The position numbers and the translations under genes were made by a program. A model generated the notes under the pieces. The model made no database searches. It was not told where the DNA came from and saw only the letters and a list, made by a program, of their open reading frames with translations. A stretch of 64,000 nucleotides of DNA from Flavobacteriales bacterium (GTDB lineage Bacteria; Bacteroidota; Bacteroidia; Flavobacteriales_F; PHOS-HE28): the NCBI GenBank assembly GCA_016705545.1, contig JADIYA010000001.1:496001-560000 (forward strand), written 5' to 3'. Positions 16,559 through 25,796 of the stretch are shown here, in pieces (position 1 is the stretch's first letter; the number at the start of each line of letters is the position of its first letter).

Positions 16559-19500
16559 TCAGCGTAAAAGGGTGACATCACCCTTCAGCACGGCTTCCCG
16601 GCCATCGCTGAAGGTGGCGTTGCATTTCCAGACATAGACATCCTGCTTGGCGGGAGCGCCTTTGTACCAGCCGTCCCAGCCGCGCCGCACATCCTCGCTC
16701 ACGAAGACCAGCTCGCCCCACCTGTTGAAGACCTCCAAGCGGTAGCGTTCCACACCTTCATACTTCGGGAAAAAGTGGTCATTGTCGTAGCCCATGGGGT
16801 CGTATTGCCCATCTGTAGGGCCGCTGCCAGGCGTAAACGCATTGGGGAACTCGATCTCGCCGCTCACTTCGCCGGTGGTTGCTCCGATCACCGTGAAGGT
16901 GTCAGGGCAATTCCACTGGTTGTTGGCGATCAGCATCACATCGAAGGTTCCTGCCTCTTGGTAGTAGTGCGTGGGATTGAAGGCGTTGCTCATCGTGCCA
17001 TCACCGAAGTCCCACGAGAATTGATCGGCATTCGCACTCAGGTTGTACGTGAAGACCGGCTGCGTGGGCACAATCACTGCGGTGGGTTGCAGCACGAAGA
17101 AGGCATTGGCCCTCGGCCGGACGACGATGCTGTCCACTTTGGTCATGGTGTTCACCGCGCCGCCCACGCCGAATGCCGTAAGGGTCACGGAATACACCCC
17201 TGGTACGTTGTAGGTGTAGGTGGGGTTATCAGCCGCGCTGGTGCCGCCATCACCGAAGCTCCATTGATAGCTCTGTGCGAGCAGGCTGGTATTGGTGAAC
17301 AGCACGGTGAGCGGCGCGCATCCTTCGCCCTGTCCCAGGAAGCTCGCCGTGGGCAGCGGCGGTGTAATTGTCACTGGTTGGGTGGCGGTATCGGAGCAGG
17401 CCGTGCCGCTTACGACTAAGGTGATGGTGAAGGTGCCCCAAGCGGTGTAGGTGTGGGTGCCGGGTTGCTGAAGGCCTGTTGTGCTGCCGTCACCGAAATC
17501 CCAGCTGTGCGTCCAACTGCCAGGGCTGCTGGTGTTGTTCAGTGTTACTGTGGCATTGGGGAACTGCTGCGTGAAGGGTGTGGCCATGAAGGCGGCCTGC
17601 GGCACGGGCGATACAATCACTGTTTGCTGCGCGACGCTGATGCAGCCATAGGGCGAAGTGGCGGTGAGCGTGATGGTGCGCACCTGGTCCACAGCAGTGG
17701 TATTCACATACGTATGCGTAGGGTTGCTGCCCATGAGCGTGTTGCCATCGCCCATGTCCCACAGGTAGCTGCTAGCGCCCGTACTGCTGTTCACTGGTTG
17801 CACGGTAAGTGGCGAGCATCCGGTGCCGATGACACTGAAAGCCGCCACAATAGCGGGATACACGTCAATCGCGGCGGTCGAAGTGTCGGTGCAGCCAAAG
17901 GTGTTCGTTGCAATCAGCTGCGGGCTGAAGGTGACCGTGACAGCGCTCGCATGCGCATAGTTGTGCGCTTGGTTGCCGGGCACGGTATCGAGCAAGCTGC
18001 CATCGCCGAAGCTCCATTGGGCAGCCACCGCGCCGATCGTGAGGTCCTGGAAGGGCACGTTCAGTGGCTGGCAGCCATTGAGCAAGCCGGGGATGAATTG
18101 CGCTATCGGCTGCGGATGCACCAGGATCGGTGTCGCGATGGTATCGCTGCAACCGAAAGAGGAGGTCGCGATCAGCTGTGCACTAAAGGTCGCATCATTC
18201 AGCCCCTGATTGAAGTAAGTGTGCTGCGGGGAAGCCGTAGCGCTGCCTTGCTGGTCCCCGAAGCTCCACAGGTAGCTGCTCGCACCGGTGCTTGTATTGA
18301 TGAAGCTCACCGCGTGCGGCGCGCAGCCATCGCCCGGCGCAACGAAGTCTGCGGTCACTAAAGGATGCACCTGGATCTGCGCCGTGGACGTGCTCGTGCA
18401 GCCATGATCGCTGATGGCTGTGAGACTCAGTGGATAAGAGATTGTGCCGGGACCGGGGAAGTTGTACCACGTGTGCCCATGCACCGTGGACGATGTATCG
18501 CTTTGCTGGCCATCCCCATAATTCCAAGCGTAGCTGCTCGCGCCCGTGCTTGCGTTGGTGAGCTGAGCGGTGAATGGATGGCAGCCGATGAGTGGCGAGG
18601 CATTGAGCTGAGCGGTTGGATTCGGGAAAACCAGCACGCTCGCAGTCGCCGTGTCTGCGCATCCGAACGCATTCGCGCCTACGAGCGTGACGCCGAAAAC
18701 CTGATCATTGGCTGTGCTATTGAAGTAGGTGTGCGTAGGCGAAGGACCTGTGCCCGTGCTGCCATCACCAAAGTCCCAGCTGTAGCTTACCGCGCCAGTA
18801 ACGCTGGGGAAGGTGACTGTGAGCGGGCTGCAGCCGCTATCGGGTTGTGCCACGAACGAGAAGTCGGGCGCGGGATAAACCATAACCTGCTGTGTCACCA
18901 TTGCCTGACAGCCAGCGGGCGAGAAGGCCGTGAGCGATACCGTGTGCATGCTCAAGAAGAACGTATTGTTCACATACGTGTGCGCGGGATTCACCGCCGA
19001 GCTCGTGCTGCCATCGCCGAAGTCCCACAGGTAGCTCGTAGCGCCGGTGCTGCTGTTCACGAATGCGACATCCATGGGTGCGCAGCCTGGCACCGCGTTG
19101 TGACTGAAGCCGGCCACCACACCCGGTGCTACAGTGATATCCACCGAGGCTGTGTCAGCGCAACCGAAGGGCGAGCTTGCGATCAGGGTTGTGGTGAAGA
19201 CCGTGTCCGTCACACCCGTATTGATATAGGTGTGCGCCGCGTTCAGTGTGTTCGCCGTGGCGCCATCGCCGAAGAGCCAGAGGTATTGCGTGGCTCCGGT
19301 GCTCGCATTAGCGAAGCTCACGTCCATGGGTGAGCAGCCGAGCACGGGCACCGGCGTGAAGGAGGCATTCGGCCGGGCCTGCACGTTCACGGCCTGCGAG
19401 CCCGTGCTGCCGCAATAGGGCGTGGTCACGCTCAGCGTGATCGTGTAAGGGCCAGCAGCCGCGTATTGGTGCGTGGGACTCTGCAGCGCCGACACGGCAC

Positions 19501-21076
19501 CATCGCCGAAGTCCCATGCCCAATTCGTGACCGGATTGCCGGGATCAGTGCCGATCACCGGCGTAAAGACTGACGTCTCGCCGAAGCAGAGGTTGGCCAC
19601 TTGGATGCCCACGGTGGGCGGCGCATACACGTTCACGGTGCGTGAAAAGCTGTGCGTGCAGCCCAAAGCGTTGGTCACAGTGAGGTTGATGGTGTAGGTG
19701 CCCGACGCGCCGTAGAAGTGCGGCGGCGGGTTCGGTGCGTTACTCGTGGAGCCATCGCCGAAGTCCCAGCTATAACTCACCGCGCTTATCGACAGATCAG
19801 TGATGGTCACGGTAATCGAGTCGCAAGCAACATCCTGGTCGAGCGTGAAATCAGCCGTGGGGCGCGGCAGCACGACCACGGTCACCGATGCTGTATCGGC
19901 GCAGCCCGCTGTGGCTCCTTGGATGCTGGCGGCGTAAGAGACCGTATAAGTGCCCGCCGTGTTGTAGGTGTGCGCTTGGTCACCGGCACCGGTCCATTGG
20001 AAGCCGGCGCCCGCACCGAAATTCCACTGAAAGTAGTTGGCTCCGCCAGAAGTGGTCTGATCGAAGAAGGCCGTCTCATCCACGCAGATGGTATCGGGGT
20101 CAACCGTCAACGACACCGAAGGCGGCGGTACGATCGTGATCTGGATGAAGGCCGTGTCGATGCCGCAGTAGTTGCTGTCGAGCAGCATCACCTCGTAGGT
20201 GCCGATGCCCGGGTACTGGATCACGCGCGGGAACGTGGGCGGCCAAGGGGTCCAATCGATGATCGAATCCTGTCCTGTGCCCCAATAGTCCCCGAAGTTC
20301 CAGTACTCGTAGCGCTGGAAGATGTTCCCCTGATTGAGGCAGTTGCGGTTGGTGGTGTTAGCGAAGGTGACCGTACGGTCGGGCCAGCAGAGCAGCGTGG
20401 CGCTTGCGGCGATGCTTGCATCGTCGATATCCCAGATGCGGATCGGGTTGAAGGTGGCCAGCGAAGCACCACCTTGCAATGTGTTGCAGGTGTTCTCCGC
20501 CGTGAGCTGCACGGTGGTCTCGCAATCCACGGTGCCCTGCTGGTAGGTGTGCGTGATGGTCTGCCCGAGATTCGTATGGTCGAACGTGAGGATCGGTGAC
20601 CCATCACCGAAGTCCCAGGTGAACACCGTGTTCGGCGAGACATTCGTGCTGCTGTTGATGAATTCCACCGGATGTGGTGCGCATACCTGCGTGAGGCCGC
20701 CCACCGGGATCTGGATGCTGGCACTGGAGCTCTGCTCCATGGTAAGGCTGCCTGTGATAACGCAACCCGTGGCGATCTCGGTGAACGTGATGGTGTAGGT
20801 GGCCACAGCGGCCGGGTACAGGTGCGTCACCGTCATGGGCGGCATCAGTGCAGCACCGTTCTGCACCGGGCCGCCATCGCCCCAGTTGATGCTATACGCA
20901 CCTACTGTCTGCGGTGTGGCCACCACCAAGGTGAAGTTCGTGCCGCTGCAGCTGTACCACTCCGGATTGGCCGAGGGTGTCCCGTAGTAATCGTAGAGCT
21001 GCGGGCATTGCGCCGCCGCGAGGATCGAGGCCATCGATGCGATACCGGTAAGGCTGAGGCGGTGAATTGTACCCAC
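16559..21076 (-). CDS. Large PKD-repeat surface protein with T9SS type B sorting domain
   Basis: A 1505-aa secreted protein, probably a cell-surface adhesin. Signal peptide: residues 1-22 (cleavage near LAAAQ). About 15 PKD-type domains run through residues 60-1390, each marked by a WDFGDG-like motif, with variants such as WNFGAG and WDMGDG. The last 100 residues are a gliding-motility-associated type B CTD (FPNAFTPGSG, YRLEVFNRWGELVF, DVYVWKC, GDVTLLR). The start is a GTG at 21076, because no better ATG precedes the signal peptide. It is the first gene of the operon with the PD40 and PorP/SprF genes and is the likely cargo of that SprF. Confidence 0.9.
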   Translation of the reverse strand: MGTIHRLSLTGIASMASILAAAQCPQLYDYYGTPSANPEWYSCSGTNFTLVVATPQTVGAYSINWGDGGPVQNGAALMPPMTVTHLYPAAVATYTITFTEIATGCVITGSLTMEQSSSASIQIPVGGLTQVCAPHPVEFINSSTNVSPNTVFTWDFGDGSPILTFDHTNLGQTITHTYQQGTVDCETTVQLTAENTCNTLQGGASLATFNPIRIWDIDDASIAASATLLCWPDRTVTFANTTNRNCLNQGNIFQRYEYWNFGDYWGTGQDSIIDWTPWPPTFPRVIQYPGIGTYEVMLLDSNYCGIDTAFIQITIVPPPSVSLTVDPDTICVDETAFFDQTTSGGANYFQWNFGAGAGFQWTGAGDQAHTYNTAGTYTVSYAASIQGATAGCADTASVTVVVLPRPTADFTLDQDVACDSITVTITDLSISAVSYSWDFGDGSTSNAPNPPPHFYGASGTYTINLTVTNALGCTHSFSRTVNVYAPPTVGIQVANLCFGETSVFTPVIGTDPGNPVTNWAWDFGDGAVSALQSPTHQYAAAGPYTITLSVTTPYCGSTGSQAVNVQARPNASFTPVPVLGCSPMDVSFANASTGATQYLWLFGDGATANTLNAAHTYINTGVTDTVFTTTLIASSPFGCADTASVDITVAPGVVAGFSHNAVPGCAPMDVAFVNSSTGATSYLWDFGDGSTSSAVNPAHTYVNNTFFLSMHTVSLTAFSPAGCQAMVTQQVMVYPAPDFSFVAQPDSGCSPLTVTFPSVTGAVSYSWDFGDGSTGTGPSPTHTYFNSTANDQVFGVTLVGANAFGCADTATASVLVFPNPTAQLNASPLIGCHPFTAQLTNASTGASSYAWNYGDGQQSDTSSTVHGHTWYNFPGPGTISYPLSLTAISDHGCTSTSTAQIQVHPLVTADFVAPGDGCAPHAVSFINTSTGASSYLWSFGDQQGSATASPQHTYFNQGLNDATFSAQLIATSSFGCSDTIATPILVHPQPIAQFIPGLLNGCQPLNVPFQDLTIGAVAAQWSFGDGSLLDTVPGNQAHNYAHASAVTVTFSPQLIATNTFGCTDTSTAAIDVYPAIVAAFSVIGTGCSPLTVQPVNSSTGASSYLWDMGDGNTLMGSNPTHTYVNTTAVDQVRTITLTATSPYGCISVAQQTVIVSPVPQAAFMATPFTQQFPNATVTLNNTSSPGSWTHSWDFGDGSTTGLQQPGTHTYTAWGTFTITLVVSGTACSDTATQPVTITPPLPTASFLGQGEGCAPLTVLFTNTSLLAQSYQWSFGDGGTSAADNPTYTYNVPGVYSVTLTAFGVGGAVNTMTKVDSIVVRPRANAFFVLQPTAVIVPTQPVFTYNLSANADQFSWDFGDGTMSNAFNPTHYYQEAGTFDVMLIANNQWNCPDTFTVIGATTGEVSGEIEFPNAFTPGSGPTDGQYDPMGYDNDHFFPKYEGVERYRLEVFNRWGELVFVSEDVRRGWDGWYKGAPAKQDVYVWKCNATFSDGREAVLKGDVTLLR

Positions 21077-21243
21077 GCGTGCGAATCTGTTCCGCCGCTA
21101 TTACGCGTTCCTGAACGCCGCGGATACGCTAAAGACCGAAGCGAAGACGAACCGTGCGACGCACCCGGCCAATCATGCCCTAGCGCGAACCAAGGCGCTT
21201 GCCGGCCGTATGAGCGTGTTGCCGCATCGGCAGCATCATCCCC

Positions 21244-22746
21244 ATGGAGCACTACGACCTCTGCGTCATCGGCGGCGGACCCGCTGGTTACGCCGCCGCC
21301 ATGCGCGGCATCGACCTCGGGCAGCGCGTGCTCCTTGTGGAGCGCGACAGGATCGGCGGCACGGGCATTTACAACGGGGCCCTCACCTCCAAGACCATGT
21401 GGGAGATCGCGCAACGCGCCTCCAACGCCAACGCGCTCATGCGCACCCGCGGCCGCGAACCATTCCGCCTGGATTGGAGCGAGGTGATGAAAGCCGTGAA
21501 CGAAGCCGCATTCGAGCGCAAGTACCTCTATGCTTGCCACATGCAGCTCCTGGCCTCGCATACGAGGGGTGGCCTATTCCAGCACGAGCGCGGCGAGGCC
21601 CATTTCCTGGACCCCAACGTGGTCAGGATCCAACGGCCCAATCATATCCTCGATGTGCGCGCCAGCCATGTCATCATCGCGACAGGCAGCAGGCCGCGCC
21701 ACCTTCCCGGCATTGAGACCGACGAGCGCCGAATCCTCACCAGCGACGGCATTTTCAATCTCGAGGAATACCCGCAGAGCATCGTCATCGTCGGCGCCGG
21801 CGTGATCGGCTGCGAATTCGCCACGATCTTCTCCTTGCTGGGCAATACGCGCGTCCACCTCATCGACCGCGCAGAGCGGATCCTCCCCTTCGAGGATGCC
21901 GACGTGAGCGATGTGGTGGCCCAGAGCCTCGAGCGGCGCGGCGTCATCATCCATCGCCAGGCGAAACTCGAATGCATCACGGCCATTGATCCTGACCAGG
22001 AAGGCAACGAAGTGGAATACCGCCTTTCATACCCGGACGGCCGTGCGGAGACAGTGCGGGTTCACAAGGCCCTGCTCTCCGTAGGCAGGATCGCCAATAC
22101 TGACCGGCTGGACCTGGCCGCCGCAGGCGTGCGCACCGATCCCAGGACAGGGATCATCGAGGTGCAGGGCACGCGCACCAGCGTTCATCACATCCACGCG
22201 GTTGGCGATGCCACCGGGACCAACATGCTCGTGAACCTGGGCGAAATGGAGGGGCGCCATGCCGCAGAATGCATCGCGGGCTGTGCGCCGGTGCATCTCA
22301 CGTACGACAACATCAGCACCATCATGTTCCTGGAGCCCGAGGTCGCAGGAGTAGGATTGAATGAACAGGAATGCCGGAAGCGCGGCCTCGCCTATCGGAT
22401 GGCGCGAGTCGATTATTCGTGCCTCGCTCGCGCCATCGCCATGCGGCGCACCAAGGGCTTCTTCAAGGTGATCGTCACCGACGATGCCGAGATGCGCATC
22501 CTGGGAATGCGCGCCGTGGGAGAGCACGCCAGCAGCGCCATCGAGGCCGTGAGCCTCATGATCAAGCTGGGCATCCCGGTGCACGAGCTGGCCAACTTGA
22601 TCCATCCGCATCCGAGCATCACGGAAGGCGTGCAGGAGTGCGCGCGCCTGCTTCTAGGCCAGAGCCTCTTCAAACCCGAGGTCTTCGCTGACAAGCTGCG
22701 CTGTTACGCTTGGTCGCCGGAACAGGAGCGCGTGGCTGCTGCTTGA
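21244..22746 (+). CDS. FAD/NAD-dependent oxidoreductase (DLDH/SthA-like) lacking redox cysteines
   Basis: A 500-aa flavoprotein of the pyridine-nucleotide-disulfide oxidoreductase superfamily. The FAD site GGGPAGYAAA is at residues 10-19. An NAD site VGAGVIGCEFATIF lies near 182-195, with the strand ending in LID, which favours NAD(H). ATGSRPRHLPG and AVGDATG motifs follow, and the dimerisation domain ends with HPHPSITEG. Where lipoamide dehydrogenase has CLNVGC, this protein reads GIYNGA, so both redox cysteines are gone. It is therefore unlikely to be lipoamide dehydrogenase. A transhydrogenase-like or other flavin-hydride role is possible. It is alone on the plus strand, divergent from the PKD operon. 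Confidence 0.78.
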   Translation: MEHYDLCVIGGGPAGYAAAMRGIDLGQRVLLVERDRIGGTGIYNGALTSKTMWEIAQRASNANALMRTRGREPFRLDWSEVMKAVNEAAFERKYLYACHMQLLASHTRGGLFQHERGEAHFLDPNVVRIQRPNHILDVRASHVIIATGSRPRHLPGIETDERRILTSDGIFNLEEYPQSIVIVGAGVIGCEFATIFSLLGNTRVHLIDRAERILPFEDADVSDVVAQSLERRGVIIHRQAKLECITAIDPDQEGNEVEYRLSYPDGRAETVRVHKALLSVGRIANTDRLDLAAAGVRTDPRTGIIEVQGTRTSVHHIHAVGDATGTNMLVNLGEMEGRHAAECIAGCAPVHLTYDNISTIMFLEPEVAGVGLNEQECRKRGLAYRMARVDYSCLARAIAMRRTKGFFKVIVTDDAEMRILGMRAVGEHASSAIEAVSLMIKLGIPVHELANLIHPHPSITEGVQECARLLLGQSLFKPEVFADKLRCYAWSPEQERVAAA

Positions 22747-22817
22747 TGCGCAGAGCGCAAAGCTCTCCCGCTCGAACCGTCATTGCGTGAGCAGTTGTTT
22801 CGACTCACCGCGAAAGG

Positions 22818-23927
22818 TCACGGCGGACCCGGATCGCCGAACTCCGGATTGTTCAGGAACTCCGGATCCGTGAGCATATTCAGGAAGGCTATCAGCTGAT
22901 CCTTCTTCTCTTGCGTGAGCTGAAGCCCGCCCACCGTGTATTTCATGAACGGGCTGATGGTGGGCGAAGGATGGCCACCGCTGTTGTAGTGCTCAATCAC
23001 CTCCTCCAAGGTGTTGAACCGGCCATCGTGCATGTACGGCGCGCTCACGGCCACGTTGCGAAGCGAAGGAGTCTTGAACAAGCCCATGTCTTGAGGCAGG
23101 CCTGTGATTCCGCCGAGGCCAAGATCCGTGAACAGGCTATCGAGGCCATTGTTGCGCAGCAGGCCGTCCGTGAAGCGTGCGCCGCCATGCGGGTGGCAGT
23201 GGAAGCAATCAGCGCCCCATTGCCCGCCCAGCCCATTCGCGGGGTCTCCGCCCTCCTGCTGCGTCAGCAGGATTCCGCCTTGCTCGAGCAGCGTCGGGAA
23301 GATCTCCCCGCGCTGGAATTGATCGAATCGCGAGTTGCCGCTGATCAAGGTCCGGAGGAATTGCGCGATGGCTTTCGCCGCCTTGTATTTATCGATGCTC
23401 GATGTTCCGAACGCGTCGTGGAAGAGCTCACGGTAAGCGGGATCTGCTTGCAGCTTGGCCACGGCATTGGGCCAGGTCTCGTGCATCTCGATCGGGTTCT
23501 CCACCGGCTGCAGGATCTGTTCTTCGAGCGTCATCGCACGCCCATCCCAGAAGAAGCGCGATTCCCAGCCCAGGTTCTGCAGCACCATGCTGTTGCGGTC
23601 GCCTTGCAATCCATCGATCCCGGTGCTGAACCGGTTGCCATTATCACTGAATGCGAAGGTCTGCGCATGGCAGCTGGCGCAACTCTGCGTGTTATTTCCG
23701 CTCAAGCGCTCCTCGTAGAACAGGAAGCGCCCAAGCTTCACCCCTTCTACGGTCATGGGGTTGTCCGATGGAATGGTCATCGGAGGGAAGTTGGCCGGAA
23801 TCTGCAGCGTGTACGCAGTGGTCACATGGCCACCACCGCCATCGCCATTATCGTCCGGTTTCGGCTCTGGGCGACAGGCGGCCAAGGCAATCACGGAAAA
23901 CAGGCTGATTCGGATGATGCTTCTCAT
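22818..23927 (-). CDS. Di-haem cytochrome c peroxidase/MbnH-like lipoprotein (second copy)
   Basis: A 369-aa protein of the CcpA/MauG/MbnH family. It has a lipobox (LAAC, Cys18), then two haem c sites: CASCH near residues 82-86 and CFHCH near 242-246. The C-terminal domain has the PSLRNVAVSAPYMHDGRFNTLEEV stretch typical of the family. In MauG-type members the paired haems store oxidising equivalents to modify a partner protein, while in CcpA they reduce peroxide. Its start overlaps the previous gene's stop by 4 bases. It is the third and last gene of the mbnP-like operon. Confidence 0.88.
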   Translation of the reverse strand: MRSIIRISLFSVIALAACRPEPKPDDNGDGGGGHVTTAYTLQIPANFPPMTIPSDNPMTVEGVKLGRFLFYEERLSGNNTQSCASCHAQTFAFSDNGNRFSTGIDGLQGDRNSMVLQNLGWESRFFWDGRAMTLEEQILQPVENPIEMHETWPNAVAKLQADPAYRELFHDAFGTSSIDKYKAAKAIAQFLRTLISGNSRFDQFQRGEIFPTLLEQGGILLTQQEGGDPANGLGGQWGADCFHCHPHGGARFTDGLLRNNGLDSLFTDLGLGGITGLPQDMGLFKTPSLRNVAVSAPYMHDGRFNTLEEVIEHYNSGGHPSPTISPFMKYTVGGLQLTQEKKDQLIAFLNMLTDPEFLNNPEFGDPGPP

Positions 23928-24931
23928 GGCACTTGGTCAATGGGTCGCTCGTCGGTGAGGGCAAGCAGGAAAGCAATCAGGTCGGCCTTGTCCTGGGGGC
24001 TCAGTGCAAAGCTCTGCATTTCGGGATCGCGGTTCACATGGGGCTGCCCACCGCTGGCGAAGAAGTCGATCACTTCTTCCAAGGTGGCCATGCTGCCGTC
24101 GTGCATGTACGGAGCAGTCAAAGCGATGTTGCGCAAGGTGGGCGTCTTGAATTTGCCATGGTCGGAAGGGACCAGCGTGATGCGTTCGCGGCCAGGATCG
24201 GAATAGCTGAGGTATTGACCTACGTTGTGATAGCCGTGGTCGTTCAGGTCGAAACCGCTATGACAAGCCGTGCAATTGAGCGCATCGCTGCGGAAGAGCT
24301 CCAAGCCGTGCTGCTCGCTGGCACTCAATGCAGAAGCATCGCCGCTCGTGTACCGGTCATAGCGCGACCAGCCGCTCACCAAGGTGCGCTGGTAGGCCGC
24401 TAGCGCGCGTGTGAGCTCATAGGCTTCCATCGGCTTGCCATAGGCGCGCCTGCTCAGCGAAGCATAAGGCTCCAGATTGCGCAGGTCCGCAGCCGCACGC
24501 GTGATGCTGAAATCCATTTCCAGCGGGTCGTGGATCGGGGCGATGGCTTGCTGCTCGAGGGTGGGCACACCGCCATCACGGAAGTAACCGCTATGCCAGG
24601 CCAGATTGACCAAGGGCGGAGCGTTGCGCATGCCCGGTAGCCCATCCACGCCCATGCTCAGGGGCAGCGTATCGCTGAAGGCGCGCTCTGGGAAGTGGCA
24701 CGAAGCGCATGAGACCATTCCTGTTCGCGACAACCGCTCGTCGAAGAAGAGCTCCTTACCCATGGCCACGCTCGCTTCGGTGAGCGGGTTGTCGTCGGAA
24801 GTGGGCATAGCTGGGAAACCGGCTGGCAATTGCATGGTGAAGGGCCGGTCCGGTTCCAGCAGCTCATCCGCGGCATGCCTGCACGAAGCCAGCAAGGCAA
24901 CCGCACAGATGATCACCGCCCACCGCATCAT
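23924..24931 (-). CDS. Di-haem cytochrome c peroxidase/MbnH-like lipoprotein (first copy)
   Basis: A 335-aa lipoprotein (LLASC lipobox, Cys17). Haem-binding CASCH lies near residues 76-80 and CTACH near 221-225, with the family segment TPTLRNIALTAPYMHDGSMATLEEV near 265-290. It is shorter than the neighbouring paralogue and differs around both haems, so the two are divergent copies and not a recent duplication. It overlaps the MbnP-like gene upstream and the second di-haem gene downstream by 4 bases each. I infer that at least one of the pair oxidises the MbnP partner. The other could be a peroxide-scavenging CcpA. Confidence 0.88.
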   Translation of the reverse strand: MMRWAVIICAVALLASCRHAADELLEPDRPFTMQLPAGFPAMPTSDDNPLTEASVAMGKELFFDERLSRTGMVSCASCHFPERAFSDTLPLSMGVDGLPGMRNAPPLVNLAWHSGYFRDGGVPTLEQQAIAPIHDPLEMDFSITRAAADLRNLEPYASLSRRAYGKPMEAYELTRALAAYQRTLVSGWSRYDRYTSGDASALSASEQHGLELFRSDALNCTACHSGFDLNDHGYHNVGQYLSYSDPGRERITLVPSDHGKFKTPTLRNIALTAPYMHDGSMATLEEVIDFFASGGQPHVNRDPEMQSFALSPQDKADLIAFLLALTDERPIDQVP

Positions 24932-25689
24932 TCAAGGATCAGGCTGCGCTTCACGTTGCGCGTGAGCTTCAGCGCCAGCGGGTAATTGGCGCCGTGCGAT
25001 TGGTTCTCCGTCACCACATTGATCGTCTCTTCAGGGGTATGCAGGAAACCATCCACCTTCACGCGCAGCGTCACATCCGTGACCAGTCCATTCGTTGTGC
25101 TGAAAGGAAGCGCCGGGAAAAGATCAACCGTGGTGTAGCAGGTGTCCATGCCCGTATGCACCGAGAATGGCGAGAGCAGGGCGCCCGTGCTGAGTGGATC
25201 CGGATTGAAACGCCCATCGAAGAGCACGAACTTGTAGCCCGTGGCCCAGCTCCAGTACATGCCGGTGTTCACGCTCATGGGGTGATCGCTCCCGTACAGG
25301 GCAGCGTTGGTGTAGTTGAGATCGTGCGGCAAGCCGAGGCCCGCGCGAAGCCCAAGCCAGACCCCCTCGGAAACACTAAGGTCGAAGCTGCTTATGCCGT
25401 TGCCCACGTCGAGGAGCTTCACGGTACTGAGCAACTCCTCACCCGAAGCGCTCACCGCACGGATATCACTCAAGTAGAAGCGCAGCATCTCCGCTTGGAA
25501 GCGGATATCTCCTGGCGCACGGTACTCGGTGAAGGCTTGGAACGGTTGTCCATCCCACTCAGGAATCACGTGCACGCGCAACACGGCATTGGTGGGGGCC
25601 GACGGTGCGGGGGTCACCGGCTCGTCGGTTCGGCACCCAGCAATCAAAGCCGAGAGGGCAAGGAATATGACGGGCTGCTTCATGCGCAT
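24928..25689 (-). CDS. MbnP-family copper-binding-like lipoprotein
   Basis: A 253-aa lipoprotein (LIAGC lipobox, about Cys19). It has MbnP-family features: a LRFYLSDI segment near residues 70-77, a GLPHDLNYTNAAL region, and the Trp/Met-rich MYWSWATGYKFVLFDGRF near 145-162. Family knowledge: MbnP proteins bind copper through a site that needs a Trp converted to kynurenine by the di-haem enzyme MbnH. Two MbnH-like genes follow directly, each overlapping by 4 bases. No methanobactin genes are nearby, so a general copper-uptake or sensing role is inferred. An operator-like inverted repeat lies 24 bases upstream. Confidence 0.85.
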   Translation of the reverse strand: MRMKQPVIFLALSALIAGCRTDEPVTPAPSAPTNAVLRVHVIPEWDGQPFQAFTEYRAPGDIRFQAEMLRFYLSDIRAVSASGEELLSTVKLLDVGNGISSFDLSVSEGVWLGLRAGLGLPHDLNYTNAALYGSDHPMSVNTGMYWSWATGYKFVLFDGRFNPDPLSTGALLSPFSVHTGMDTCYTTVDLFPALPFSTTNGLVTDVTLRVKVDGFLHTPEETINVVTENQSHGANYPLALKLTRNVKRSLILE

Positions 25690-25712
25690 GGAACAATCGC
25701 GCGACCTTTTGG

Positions 25713-25727
25713 TTGCACAGCGTGCAA
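25713..25727 (-). promoter_or_regulatory. Operator-like inverted repeat before the mbnP-like operon
   Basis: TTGCAC-AGC-GTGCAA is a perfect 6+6 inverted repeat with a 3-base spacer, centred about 31 bases upstream of the MbnP ATG. A larger imperfect palindrome (GGTTGCACAG at 25711 with CTGTGCGCAACC ending at 25746) overlaps it. The position suits a repressor or activator site. No cognate regulator is visible in the window. Confidence 0.4.
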
Positions 25728-25796
25728 GTTAGCCCTGTGCGCAACCCAGCTTCAGTGACGGCCATCACTTTCAAATCAGCCGGACGTGGAAAGCTA

